Notes: a model not told the origin generated them from the sequence alone. A DNA stretch of 64,000 nt from Pedobacter duraquae (GCF_004362245.1 NZ_SNWM01000008.1:60536-124535); one strand, 5' to 3'; numbered from the stretch's first letter, positions 26,841 through 35,657 are shown. Numbers and translations: made by a program.

Positions 26841-28780
26841 AAGTAGTTATTATTGGTGGCGGCATAGGCGGCTTAACACTAGCAAATTATTTGCATAACA
26901 ACAACGTAGAAGTTGTAGTTAACGAGCGCGCTGTAGGTTCTAAGGGCGGTGGTCATGCTTTTTTAATGCATACCGACGGGCTAGCCATTTTGCGCGAGCT
27001 GATCGCCGCAACTGAAACGAAATTACCCGGTAAAGGTGTAGATAAGTTTAGCTTGAAACGCCCGGATGGGGATGAGGTGCAATGTGTGCAGCTCGACAAT
27101 TGGCGCTGCATTAAACGGACCGATTTAACGCGCTTCCTATATGACTTTTTACCTGCCGGACAGGTGAAAGATAACCGTGAGTTCTCGCACTTCATCAGGG
27201 AAGAAGGAAAGGTTGTTGCCGCAGCTTTTTTAAATGGTGATGTTGAGTATGGAGATATCTTTGTTGGTGCTGATGGAGGTTTCTCTAAAGTGCGTCAGGC
27301 AATATTTGGTCCGGTGGAGTTTCAACCAGGCCGCGTAAAAGAGATTGTAGGTATCGCCTACAATGCTGAACTCGCACAAAGTAACATCGGTGTTTTCAAT
27401 AAGTTCCAGCGGAATACAAGTGGCCTTGCCTTCGGCATGATCCCTACCTCTGAGCAGGAACTGGTTTGGTTTATGCAGTACGACCCGGCGATTTCTGATG
27501 TTGAAGATGGCGACTCAGGAAAGTTGCAGGTATTTTGCAATACGCTATTGCAATCATTCCCTGCAGAGGTTCATCAGGTATTGAACAGCAATGATTTTTC
27601 TACCAGTTATATCTGGAATACGCGCGACTTTGATGTGCTGCCGGCATTCTCTGATGATAATGTGGTTTTAATTGGTGATGCCGCTCATCTTGCACTGCCT
27701 TTTACCAGCGCAGGAACTACAAATGCCATGGTAGATGCCAAGGTGCTTGCCACGAAGTTATTAGCTACAAACAGTTATGCTGAGGCCTTTTCTGAATATT
27801 ATAACTTACGTTCGGCAGAAGTGGTCGAACATCTTCACCTCGGTCGGGGTTTGCGCGATCTCTTTTTGGATCCATTGGGTCATGATGATGAAGAGTTTCC
27901 GATTCCACTGATTGATGATAAGGTGCGCAAGGTGAATCCTCAGCTGAAAAAGCCGGTGGAGATCGTTTATTTCACTGATCCGATCTGTTCTACCTGCTGG
28001 ATTATTCAGCCGCTGATTAGAAAGCTGAAACTTGAATATGGTGCTTATATCAACCTGCGTTATGTAATGGGTGGGCTTTTGCCTTCCTGGGAAGCTTATA
28101 CGAAAGGGAAGATCCAGAAACCTTCAGATGCTGCGGAGCACTGGGAGGAAGCGGGTGCCCAGCATGAGATGCCGATGGATGGTGACGTGTGGCTGGAAGA
28201 TCCTTTGAGCTCTTCGTATCCACCTTCAATTGCATTCAAAGCGGCACAATTGCAGGACCCGGATAAGGCAGTTTCCTTTTTGCGCAGGATTCAGGAGATG
28301 GTGTTCCTGGAAAAGAAAAATATTATTAAATGGGAATTCCTGAAACAGGCCGCCTTCGATAATGGGCTGGACTCTGCGCGTTTATACCGCGACTATGAGG
28401 GTAAAGCTGTAGAGTTGTTTAAAGAAGACCTGGAGCTGGTAAAACAACGCGGCGTGGTGAGCTTCCCGACGTTGTTTTTCTCTGATGGCGTTTCGGAACC
28501 TGTGATGGTGAAGGGCGTGCAACCGTATGAGGTGCTTGAACGGCTGATTCTTGATATTGTGCCTGATGCACAGAAGCTACAGATAGATACAGATGCCCGT
28601 AGTTTATTTACGCATTTCCCTACCATGACGGATAAAGAATTTGTAACCCTAAGTAATTTGAGCAGGGAAGAGGCGGCAGATATGCTGAACAGCCTGCATG
28701 GTGAAGGCAGTATTGAGAAGTATGCCAGTAAGAATGGCATGATCTGGATTAGCAAGTTTGATTGCTTAAACTGCATATAG
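26837..28780 (+). CDS. FAD-dependent monooxygenase fused to DsbA-like thioredoxin domain
   Basis: A 647-residue two-enzyme protein. Residues 1-370 are a PHBH-type flavoprotein: GxGxxG at IIGGGIGGLTLANYL and the second FAD motif in VVLIGDAAHLALPFTSAG. Residues about 375-565 are a DsbA/FrnE/YjbH-like domain with Cys384-Ser-Thr-Cys387 (CSTC) and the cis-proline loop VSFPTLFF. The last 80 residues form a small helical, winged-helix-like tail ending in a second CxxC (CLNC). There is no signal peptide, so it is cytoplasmic. The start overlaps the aminotransferase stop. Coupling of hydroxylation to thiol chemistry is inferred; the substrate is unknown. Confidence 0.82.
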   Translation: MKVVIIGGGIGGLTLANYLHNNNVEVVVNERAVGSKGGGHAFLMHTDGLAILRELIAATETKLPGKGVDKFSLKRPDGDEVQCVQLDNWRCIKRTDLTRFLYDFLPAGQVKDNREFSHFIREEGKVVAAAFLNGDVEYGDIFVGADGGFSKVRQAIFGPVEFQPGRVKEIVGIAYNAELAQSNIGVFNKFQRNTSGLAFGMIPTSEQELVWFMQYDPAISDVEDGDSGKLQVFCNTLLQSFPAEVHQVLNSNDFSTSYIWNTRDFDVLPAFSDDNVVLIGDAAHLALPFTSAGTTNAMVDAKVLATKLLATNSYAEAFSEYYNLRSAEVVEHLHLGRGLRDLFLDPLGHDDEEFPIPLIDDKVRKVNPQLKKPVEIVYFTDPICSTCWIIQPLIRKLKLEYGAYINLRYVMGGLLPSWEAYTKGKIQKPSDAAEHWEEAGAQHEMPMDGDVWLEDPLSSSYPPSIAFKAAQLQDPDKAVSFLRRIQEMVFLEKKNIIKWEFLKQAAFDNGLDSARLYRDYEGKAVELFKEDLELVKQRGVVSFPTLFFSDGVSEPVMVKGVQPYEVLERLILDIVPDAQKLQIDTDARSLFTHFPTMTDKEFVTLSNLSREEAADMLNSLHGEGSIEKYASKNGMIWISKFDCLNCI

Positions 28781-28814
28781 AATAGCTACTCCTTAGGGTT
28801 GTGGCAGAAAACAT

Positions 28815-28872
28815 CTGGTAGATTTAAGTTGTTGCGGGTATACATTTATCTTAAAACATTTAAATCTACCAG
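28815..28872 (+). promoter_or_regulatory. 13-bp inverted repeat against the esterase start codon
   Basis: CTGGTAGATTTAA (28815-28827) and TTAAATCTACCAG (28860-28872) are perfect arms with a 32-bp spacer. The right arm ends one base before the ATG at 28874. The spacer holds TACATTTA, a near -7 box. No T tract follows, so it is not a terminator. It could be an operator or an mRNA hairpin beside the start codon. Confidence 0.55.
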
Positions 28873-28873
28873 T

Positions 28874-30010
28874 ATGAAAATCATTAATTTAACTTCAAAA
28901 TTGGCATTGTTGGCGGGAATGGCGTTTGTTGCTTCCTGCTCTTCAAATAGCTCGGCCGATAAAAAGACAGACTCTACAAACGTTGATACCAGCACCGCAG
29001 CAACAGCATCTATGACTGCAATTAAAGCCACTGGTCCTGTGCCTGAATGGGGTAAATCTATAAAACCAGAGATGCAGGCCGTGATTGAAAAGCTTGCCAG
29101 CTACGGTGATAAACCAATTGAAACTTTAAGTGCTGTTGACGCGCGCAAAAATCATACGCCTACAGATGCGGTGATGGACCTGATGAAGGAAAATAACATT
29201 ACACTGCCTGCTCCACAAGTGGATACTGTAGGTAAGGAGATTCCGGTAACAGGAGGAAATATCCATGTACGGATCTATACACCCAAAGCTGGAACGGGTC
29301 CCTTCCCGGTTATTGTGTACTACCATGGTGGTGGTTTTGTAATTGCCAACCTGGATGTTTACAATGCATCGGCACAAGGCTTGGCCGAGCAAGTAGGTGC
29401 AGTAGTCGTATCTGTTGCTTACAGGTTATCTCCTGAGCATAAGTTCCCGACTGCACACAACGATGCTTTTGCGGCTTATGAATGGGCAGTTAAAAACGCC
29501 GCAAGCATCAAAGGTGATCCTAAGAAAATTGCTGTTGTTGGTGAGAGTGCCGGTGGTAACCTTGCTGCAAATGTAAGCATCATGGCCAGGGACAAAAAGA
29601 TCATGGTTCCTGTACACGAGGTATTGGTGTATCCTATTGCGCAGGCCGATATGAACACAGATTCTTATAAAATGTATGCCAATGCGAAGCCTTTGAACAA
29701 AGCAATGATGGCCTGGTTTACTGACAAATACCTGGTAAATATGGGGCAAGCTAAAGACCCACGCATGTCGCTCGTAATGGCTAACCTAAAAGGTTTACCT
29801 GCCACTACAATTATAACAGCTGAGATTGATCCGTTGAACAATGATGGTAAAATGCTTGCCGATAAATTGAAAGCAGCAGGTGTTAGTGTTGATAGTAAAA
29901 ACTATGAAGGTGTTACACACGAGTTTTTTGGAATGGCGGCTGTAGTGCCTCAGGCGAAAGAGGCTCAGGCGTATGCTGCTGATCAGCTGAAAAGCGCGTT
30001 CAAGAAATAA
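28874..30010 (+). CDS. Lipoprotein alpha/beta-hydrolase, HSL-type esterase
   Basis: A 378-residue hydrolase with a lipoprotein signal (MAFVASCSSNSS; the Cys is the lipidation site), so it is envelope-anchored. The oxyanion motif HGGGF, nucleophile Ser225 in GESAGG, Asp in AEIDPLNND and His in GVTHEFF complete the catalytic set of hormone-sensitive-lipase-like esterases. The frame is open upstream to 28799, but that start would lie in front of the inverted repeat and spoil the lipoprotein signal, so 28874 is chosen. A strong terminator follows. The natural ester is unknown. Confidence 0.88.
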   Translation: MKIINLTSKLALLAGMAFVASCSSNSSADKKTDSTNVDTSTAATASMTAIKATGPVPEWGKSIKPEMQAVIEKLASYGDKPIETLSAVDARKNHTPTDAVMDLMKENNITLPAPQVDTVGKEIPVTGGNIHVRIYTPKAGTGPFPVIVYYHGGGFVIANLDVYNASAQGLAEQVGAVVVSVAYRLSPEHKFPTAHNDAFAAYEWAVKNAASIKGDPKKIAVVGESAGGNLAANVSIMARDKKIMVPVHEVLVYPIAQADMNTDSYKMYANAKPLNKAMMAWFTDKYLVNMGQAKDPRMSLVMANLKGLPATTIITAEIDPLNNDGKMLADKLKAAGVSVDSKNYEGVTHEFFGMAAVVPQAKEAQAYAADQLKSAFKK

Positions 30011-30101
30011 TTGATCAGCAATTTCGTTTCCTGAAATGATTTGCAGGAGAATTGAAAACGTTTGAAATTGCGTTTCAGCGCAGGAACGTTGGATCACATG
30101 G

Positions 30102-30136
30102 AACGGATACCGGTTAGGTATCCGTTTTTTGTTATT
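30102..30136 (+). terminator. Rho-independent terminator after the esterase
   Basis: AACGGATACC (30102-30111) and GGTATCCGTT (30117-30126) form a perfect 10-bp stem with a 5-nt loop, followed by TTTTGTTATTTTT. It ends only about 16 nt before the start of the GH88 gene. Confidence 0.9.
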
Positions 30137-30151
30137 TTTAGGGCAAACCAA

Positions 30152-31354
30152 ATGATGATGAAACGAAACCTACTTGCCCTTTCTTTAGGGATGCTGTGCT
30201 TGTCTGCAGCGGCACAGTTAAACTATGTTCCTAAAGCTACTTCAAATGCTATTACGCAAACCAACCTGATGCTGAAAGAGCTTGATGCCATAGGCATTCC
30301 GAAGGGAGATCTGGTAACTCCGCGTACCCTGGAAAAGGGTGAACTTAAATTGGTGGCGTCCAAAGATTGGTGCAGTGGCTTTTTTCCGGGTGAGTTGTGG
30401 TATCTTTACGAAATGGGGCTTGGCGCACAGTATAAGTCGGCCGCAGAAAAATATACCGCCTTTATTGAAAAGGAAAAGACTAATGGCGTTACGCACGACA
30501 TGGGTTTTAAGGTGTACTGCAGTGTGGGTAATGGGTACCGTTTAACAAAAGATCCACATTATAAGGATGTGCTGATAGAATCGGCAAGAACTTTGAGTAC
30601 TCGTTTTAATCCGAAAATAGGATTGATCCGCAGTTGGGATCACCATAAGGAACAATGGGACTATCCTGTGATTATTGACAATATGCTGAATTTGGAATTA
30701 CTTTTTGAAGCTACTAAATTAACCGGGGATTCTTCGTTTTATAAGATTGCGGTGAGCCATGCGAACAAGACCATGCAGCATCATTTTCGTGCGGATTACA
30801 GCACCTGGCATGTGGTAGACTACAATCCTGCAACAGGCATTCCTCAGAAGAAACAAACGCACCAGGGCTATAGCGATGAATCGGCTTGGGCACGTGGGCA
30901 GGCCTGGGCCCTGTATGGCTATACGATGTGTTACCGGGAAACCCGCGACCCTAAATACCTGGCACAGGCGGAACATGTGGCTGCCTATATTTTTGGTCAC
31001 CCAAACATGCCTAAAGACCTGATTCCATATTGGGACTTCAATGCGCCGGGAATACCAAATGAGCCGAGAGATGTATCGGCGGCTACGGTAATTGCTTCTG
31101 GTTTATACGAACTGAGTACTTATAGTAAAAAGGGAAAAAGTTACCTGGCTAAAGCCAATACCATGATGAAAAATATAACTTCCAATTACATGGCGGCTCC
31201 GGGAACTGCTAAAGGTTTTATTCTTTTGCATAGTACAGGCTCTAAGCCTTCCAATACTGAAGTGGATGCGCCATTGAGCTATGCAGATTATTATTACCTG
31301 GAAGCAATGAGTCGCGCTTTGCGCTTGTCCAAACATAAACCTATAGTAGACTAA
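30152..31354 (+). CDS. Glycoside hydrolase family 88/105-like, unsaturated glucuronyl hydrolase
   Basis: About 400 residues with a signal peptide (LLALSLGMLCLSAAAQ), so exported. Family landmarks are WCSGFFPGELWYLYE, the THDMGF motif with a candidate catalytic Asp, YPVIIDNMLNLELLF with the second conserved Asp, and HQGYSDESAWARGQAW. These enzymes remove unsaturated uronic acids left by polysaccharide lyases. No lyase or SusCD pair is in the window. The frame is open back to 30062, but that stretch contains the esterase terminator; the ATG triplet at 30152/30155/30158 gives a proper signal peptide. The next gene begins at the base after its TAA. Confidence 0.87.
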   Translation: MMMKRNLLALSLGMLCLSAAAQLNYVPKATSNAITQTNLMLKELDAIGIPKGDLVTPRTLEKGELKLVASKDWCSGFFPGELWYLYEMGLGAQYKSAAEKYTAFIEKEKTNGVTHDMGFKVYCSVGNGYRLTKDPHYKDVLIESARTLSTRFNPKIGLIRSWDHHKEQWDYPVIIDNMLNLELLFEATKLTGDSSFYKIAVSHANKTMQHHFRADYSTWHVVDYNPATGIPQKKQTHQGYSDESAWARGQAWALYGYTMCYRETRDPKYLAQAEHVAAYIFGHPNMPKDLIPYWDFNAPGIPNEPRDVSAATVIASGLYELSTYSKKGKSYLAKANTMMKNITSNYMAAPGTAKGFILLHSTGSKPSNTEVDAPLSYADYYYLEAMSRALRLSKHKPIVD

Positions 31355-33766
31355 ATGCGTCAAAAGATCATCATAGCGCTTGTTCTGGCCTGCTGTGCTT
31401 TATTGCTGGCCTGGGGAGTGAGTAGGGTGGCTTTTAGAGACATGTTGAGTACTGTGGAGAATATTACGGCGCCTAATGAGCGCCTGCGGATTGTCCATGA
31501 GCTGAGTAGTAAGATTTCGGCACTGGATCAGCTGCAAAAGAAACAGGCCTTACGTGATCCCGGAAATTATACTAAGTTTTTTAAACAGTCCAAACAGCTG
31601 CGTATGAACCTGGATACGCTGCGGTATTTATATCAGCAGGATACCGTGCAGCTACAACGCATTGCTTCGATTAGCGAACTGCTGAAGGAACGTGATAAGC
31701 AGTTTGTGAATTATTTAAAGGTGCGCGAGCGACTGGTGAATAACAAGACCTTCTCTACACAGGTACAGAAGTTTAACGAGCTGGTAAATAAAAATGCCGC
31801 CTTGAGTGATAGTACGGTTGTTACTTCAGAGCAGAAAACGCTTACAACAACGGTCATACCTGAAGAGAAAGATAACAGGGGTTTTTTAAGTAAGTTGTTT
31901 ACACGGAAGAAACCTGAAGACAGTAAATCGTTCAGGATTGTTAATGAAGAGAATGTAAAGCGGGATACGATTGCCCTGGGTAACGATGCGAATATGGTGA
32001 AGAACCTGGAAGAATCGTTAAGGGCAATCGAAAAAGAGCAGAAGCTGAAGAGTGCAAGCTTCCTGAACAGGGAGGCAGTTTTAGCCAATGCCAATAGCAG
32101 GCTAATTAGCCAGATGCTGGATATTTTACGCAAGGTAGAAGGGGAGGCCGTAGCGCAGATTGAACTTAATGCGGTACTGGCAAAGAAAGTGGTGAATACT
32201 GGGATTTCCAGAATTACTGTGATCATGGTGGTTTTCTTTGTACTGACTATCGTTTTGTTATATCTGATATTAACGGATATTACGCGGACAAATAGATACA
32301 GGAAAGATCTGGAGAAAGCCAGAGACGAGGCGGAGTTCCATGGACGGGCCAAGCAGCGGTTTTTATCGAATATGAGTCATGAGATCCGGACGCCACTGCA
32401 GTCTATCATCGGCTATGCCGAGATTATCAGGCAGCAACTGCAGCCCCAGCGTAAAGATATTGATGCGATCTACCATTCTTCGGAACATCTCCTCCAGATT
32501 GTGAATGAGGTGTTGGATTATAACAGGATCATTTCGGGCAAGTTTACCTTTAGTAACGAGACTTTTGATATGTGTGCCTTGCTGGATGAGGTAGCATTGA
32601 TTGTTAAGCCGCAGGCAGAAAAAAAAGGCCTGACACTGAATAGTGCTATTGAACTGCAGGGTATCAGGAGTGTTTTTGGTGATCCATTTAGGTTGAAACA
32701 GATTTTGCTCAACCTCTTGGGTAATGCCATTAAGTTTACTGATCGTGGTGAAGTGCTGCTAACGGTTTTTTATAAAAGACAGGGCGACGACCTGCACTTT
32801 ACTTTTGCTGTGAAGGACACTGGAATTGGTTTCTCTGAAGAAGAAGGCAAGTATATCTTTGGTGAGTTTGAGCAGAGTGAATCGCCAGGAAAAAAAGGGA
32901 TGGAGCAGGAGGGCTCCGGCCTGGGGCTCGCTATTGTTAAAGCATTGGTGGAAGGACAGGATGGTCGCATCTACGCGAAAAGCGATCCTGGTATGGGCAG
33001 CAGCTTTACGGTTTACCTCACTTTCAGGCTGAATACAGAACCAGTAACCGCGTTAAAAGCACAACCCGCTGTTCCAGTTGTAGGATCTGAGATCTGGGTA
33101 GTAGATGATGACCAGCTGATTCTTGATTTGTGTAGCCTCATTTTTGAGCGCCATAATATCAGTTATAGATGTTTTAATACACCTTCTGCTATGCTTGCAG
33201 CAGAGCTGCATGGGCAGGTGCGTTATCTGCTAATGGATATGCGTATGCCTGAGATGTCTGGAAAACAATTGTACACCCTGATGAAACCCAGGCTATCGCC
33301 GGAGGTGAAAGTATATGCCGTTACTGCTCAGGCTTTGCCTGAAGAGCAGCAGGGTTTACTGGATCAGGGCTTTGATGGCATTATGATTAAGCCTTTTAGA
33401 GAACAGGAGTTGATTGCGCTGTTTGATGAATCTGCTGAGGGTAATTTTGATCCCGGATACCTGGAGAAGATGACTTTTGGTGATGAGGAGCAATTGCGTA
33501 AAGTACTGGATCGTTTTGTGACGGACAGCCTGGCGGACATCAATGCATTGAAGGAAGGGAAAGCCGAAACGCAGCGCCTGTTGGTACATCGCCTGGCAGG
33601 GCGCATTGCACAGATTGGATCCCGCGATTTAGCGGCAGCGTTCAGGGAGCTGGAAATAGATATCGATGCGGGCTTACCTGCCGATGCTGTAGAAGAGGAA
33701 TTGGGATTATTGATTGGGCAGTTGGAACACCTGATCTCTTCGGTTAACGCTTATTCGATGTCGTAG
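31355..33766 (+). CDS. Membrane hybrid histidine kinase with receiver and Hpt domains
   Basis: 803 residues. A membrane helix at 7-25 and another at about 283-308 flank a 255-residue, largely helical sensor region. His342 in NMSHEIRTPLQSIIGYAE is the phospho-acceptor. The ATPase domain has NLLGNAIKFTD, DTGIGFS and GSGLGLAIV. A receiver follows with Asp628 (LLMDMRMPEMSG), then a C-terminal Hpt-like domain with His745 (VHRLAGRIAQIGS). It can therefore hold a full internal phosphorelay. The ATG directly follows the GH88 stop. Its last 16 bp overlap tail-to-tail with the sigma-54 response regulator gene, a possible relay target. Confidence 0.87.
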   Translation: MRQKIIIALVLACCALLLAWGVSRVAFRDMLSTVENITAPNERLRIVHELSSKISALDQLQKKQALRDPGNYTKFFKQSKQLRMNLDTLRYLYQQDTVQLQRIASISELLKERDKQFVNYLKVRERLVNNKTFSTQVQKFNELVNKNAALSDSTVVTSEQKTLTTTVIPEEKDNRGFLSKLFTRKKPEDSKSFRIVNEENVKRDTIALGNDANMVKNLEESLRAIEKEQKLKSASFLNREAVLANANSRLISQMLDILRKVEGEAVAQIELNAVLAKKVVNTGISRITVIMVVFFVLTIVLLYLILTDITRTNRYRKDLEKARDEAEFHGRAKQRFLSNMSHEIRTPLQSIIGYAEIIRQQLQPQRKDIDAIYHSSEHLLQIVNEVLDYNRIISGKFTFSNETFDMCALLDEVALIVKPQAEKKGLTLNSAIELQGIRSVFGDPFRLKQILLNLLGNAIKFTDRGEVLLTVFYKRQGDDLHFTFAVKDTGIGFSEEEGKYIFGEFEQSESPGKKGMEQEGSGLGLAIVKALVEGQDGRIYAKSDPGMGSSFTVYLTFRLNTEPVTALKAQPAVPVVGSEIWVVDDDQLILDLCSLIFERHNISYRCFNTPSAMLAAELHGQVRYLLMDMRMPEMSGKQLYTLMKPRLSPEVKVYAVTAQALPEEQQGLLDQGFDGIMIKPFREQELIALFDESAEGNFDPGYLEKMTFGDEEQLRKVLDRFVTDSLADINALKEGKAETQRLLVHRLAGRIAQIGSRDLAAAFRELEIDIDAGLPADAVEEELGLLIGQLEHLISSVNAYSMS

Positions 33767-35079
33767 CGCTCCATTTTACTGTAAAGCGTTTTTCGGTCTA
33801 TATTGAGCAGTTTTGCTGCCATCGACTTGTTATATTTTACCTTCATCAGTGTTTCCAGGATCAGACTTTTCTCATTCGCTTCATTAATTGCTTTAAGGTC
33901 TGAGCCTCCGGGTTTAGGGCTTTGGTGGATGGCAAGGATCATTTCGTCGGGTAATGAGCTGATGCCTGCAATGCCATCAGGACTCAGCAATACCATTCTT
34001 TTAATCACGTTTTTTAATTCACGCAGGTTACCGGGCCAGTCGTACTGGTTTAATATCTGTTTAGCTTCTGCAGAAATCTCTTTTACATTTCTGTTAAGCT
34101 CTTTATTGGATAAAGTAATGAAATGCTGGATAAAAAGTTCCAGATCCTTGCCCCGGTTGCGCAGCGCGGGCAGCTGGATCTTAAATTCATTGATTCTATG
34201 GTAGAGATCTTCGCGGAAGGAGCCATTGCTTACCGAGTTGATCAGGTCGTCATTAGTAGCAGCGATAATCCTGACATTTACAGAGATATTTTTTGTTGTG
34301 CCGAGCGGCTGGATTACACGTTCTTGTAGCGCACGTAAGAGTTTTACCTGTACTTCGTAACTTAGGTTTCCAATTTCGTCAAGGAAAAGTGTACCCCCAT
34401 TGGCAGCCTCAAACTGTCCTTTCTTGTCATTTATAGCGCCGGTGAAGGCACCCTTGGCATGACCAAATAATTCGCTTGCGGCAAGATCTTTAGAAAGGGC
34501 GCCACAATCTATCGCTACAAAAGGCTGGCTTGCACGTTTGCTTTGGAGGTGCAGCATCCGCGCTGCGTACTCCTTGCCGGTACCGCTTTCGCCCTGAATA
34601 ATGACCGACATATCTGTAGGTGCCACAAGGTTGATGTGTTCATATAATTTTTGTGCGGTTTCACTATTGCCCTGGATGGTGTCGGCATGTTTTGCTCCGG
34701 CTGTTTCTTCTTTTGGATCTTCGCGCTTAAGGCCATTCTGGATGATCATCAGCAGCTCATCGGGATTTACAGGCTTGGTGATATAATCTGATGCTCCAAG
34801 TTGTATCGCTTTTACGGCGGTTCTAACATCATTAAAGCTGGTCATGATTACCAGGGGGATGTTAGCACCCTTTTCGTTTAGCTGGGCAAGGATGTCGAGA
34901 CCCGTTCCGTCTGGAAGACGATAATCCACAAGCAACAGGTCGAAATTTTCCTGGCTAAGGAGCTTAAGGGCTTCTTTTACGGTATGTACGGGAAAGGGTT
35001 CGTATTTATGTTTTCGGGTAAAACCTTCCAGAAGTTGGGAAAAGGTAAGGTCATCTTCGACGATCAGGATTTTTGCCAT
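33751..35079 (-). CDS. NtrC-family sigma-54-dependent response regulator
   Basis: 442 residues: receiver with Asp52 (LLVDYRLPDGTG), AAA+ domain with Walker A GESGTGKE, the sigma-54 contact loop GAFTGA, Walker B GTLFLDEIG, and a Fis-type HTH (NKSMAAKLLNIDRKTLYSKME). It activates sigma-54 promoters on phosphorylation. The stop overlaps the hybrid kinase gene by 16 bp, tail-to-tail, without a terminator between. It lies 88 bp downstream of the small secreted protein gene on the same strand, separated by that gene's terminator. Its targets are not evident here. Confidence 0.92.
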   Translation of the reverse strand: MAKILIVEDDLTFSQLLEGFTRKHKYEPFPVHTVKEALKLLSQENFDLLLVDYRLPDGTGLDILAQLNEKGANIPLVIMTSFNDVRTAVKAIQLGASDYITKPVNPDELLMIIQNGLKREDPKEETAGAKHADTIQGNSETAQKLYEHINLVAPTDMSVIIQGESGTGKEYAARMLHLQSKRASQPFVAIDCGALSKDLAASELFGHAKGAFTGAINDKKGQFEAANGGTLFLDEIGNLSYEVQVKLLRALQERVIQPLGTTKNISVNVRIIAATNDDLINSVSNGSFREDLYHRINEFKIQLPALRNRGKDLELFIQHFITLSNKELNRNVKEISAEAKQILNQYDWPGNLRELKNVIKRMVLLSPDGIAGISSLPDEMILAIHQSPKPGGSDLKAINEANEKSLILETLMKVKYNKSMAAKLLNIDRKTLYSKMERYDIE

Positions 35080-35107
35080 AGCTTAGGTGTGATACAGGCA
35101 AAAATAC

Positions 35108-35133
35108 AAAAGCCGGATGAAGATCCGGCTTTT
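35108..35133 (-). terminator. Terminator after the small secreted protein gene
   Basis: AAAAGCCGGAT/ATCCGGCTTTT is a perfect 11-bp stem with a GAAG loop. The minus-strand side continues GTATTTTTG, fitting termination of the gene at 35168-35476. Confidence 0.88.
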
Positions 35134-35167
35134 GAGGGTTATTAATTGTCTATTATTATGGGGATGT

Positions 35168-35476
35168 TTATTCAACTACAACGCCATCTTTACCGATTTT
35201 TAAAGAAGCTGTTTGGCCTTCTTTAGTCAAATCTACCTGGTACCATTCTTTTTTATCTGCTGATGTTACAAGGAATGCTGTAGCAGGAGCCCAGTCTTTA
35301 TATTTATCGCCTTTTAGGGTTGTTTTTACAGCATCAGGTAATTCTTCTAATTTAACAGGAGTTTTTGTAGTGCTGTCTTGTTGTATAACGATAGCTGAAG
35401 TAGAGATAGTGTTTGCTTTTACTGTTGTTAATCCTGCGAATGCAAGGAACGCTGCTGATAAGATGATCTTTTTCAT
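35168..35476 (-). CDS. Small secreted PepSY-like protein
   Basis: 102 residues with a signal peptide (IILSAAFLAFAGLTTVKA), so periplasmic or exported. The rest fits one small beta-rich PepSY-like/BLIP-like domain: KLEELPDAVKTTLKGDKYKDW, then EWYQVDLTKEGQTASLKIGKDG. Such proteins are common in Bacteroidota and of uncertain function, often near two-component systems as here. Two direct copies of an AT-rich 20-21-bp element lie right upstream, and a good terminator lies downstream, so it is probably a monocistronic, separately regulated gene. Confidence 0.75.
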   Translation of the reverse strand: MKKIILSAAFLAFAGLTTVKANTISTSAIVIQQDSTTKTPVKLEELPDAVKTTLKGDKYKDWAPATAFLVTSADKKEWYQVDLTKEGQTASLKIGKDGVVVE

Positions 35477-35477
35477 A

Positions 35478-35518
35478 ACTATTCTTTTTAATTGATTACT
35501 ATTTTTAAATAATTGATT
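35478..35518 (-). promoter_or_regulatory. Direct repeat before the small secreted protein gene
   Basis: On the minus strand AATCAATTA...AATAGT occurs twice in a row (plus-strand units 35478-35497 and 35498-35518), about one repeat per two helical turns, ending one base before the start codon. Such spacing is seen with dimeric response regulators. The binding protein is unknown. Confidence 0.4.
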
Positions 35519-35604
35519 TGTTCGTAATATGATTAGCTATGTTACATAACTGTGCCATTGGTACGTGCCAAAATCAATCAATTGAAAAACAGTGTTTTAG
35601 AAAA

Positions 35605-35643
35605 AAAGGTTAAAAAAAAGAGTGTAGACATTGTCTACACTCT
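35605..35643 (-). terminator. Terminator of dxs
   Basis: AGAGTGTAGACA (35619-35630) pairs with TGTCTACACTCT (35632-35643), and a run of eight T follows on the minus strand (plus-strand A tract at 35612-35619). It lies 15 bp after the dxs stop. Confidence 0.88.
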
Positions 35644-35657
35644 GTGGGAAATCTCTG

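Noticed and set aside
28799..28873. Upstream start for the esterase
   Set aside because: It would put 25 residues in front of a perfect lipoprotein signal and begin before the inverted repeat.
30062..30151. Upstream start for the GH88 hydrolase
   Set aside because: The extension translates the esterase terminator hairpin and hides the signal peptide.
35555..35571. Minus-strand TTGGCACG resembling the -24 part of a sigma-54 promoter, upstream of the small secreted protein gene
   Set aside because: The -12 GC at the required spacing is missing (AATGG instead), so a sigma-54 promoter is not supported.
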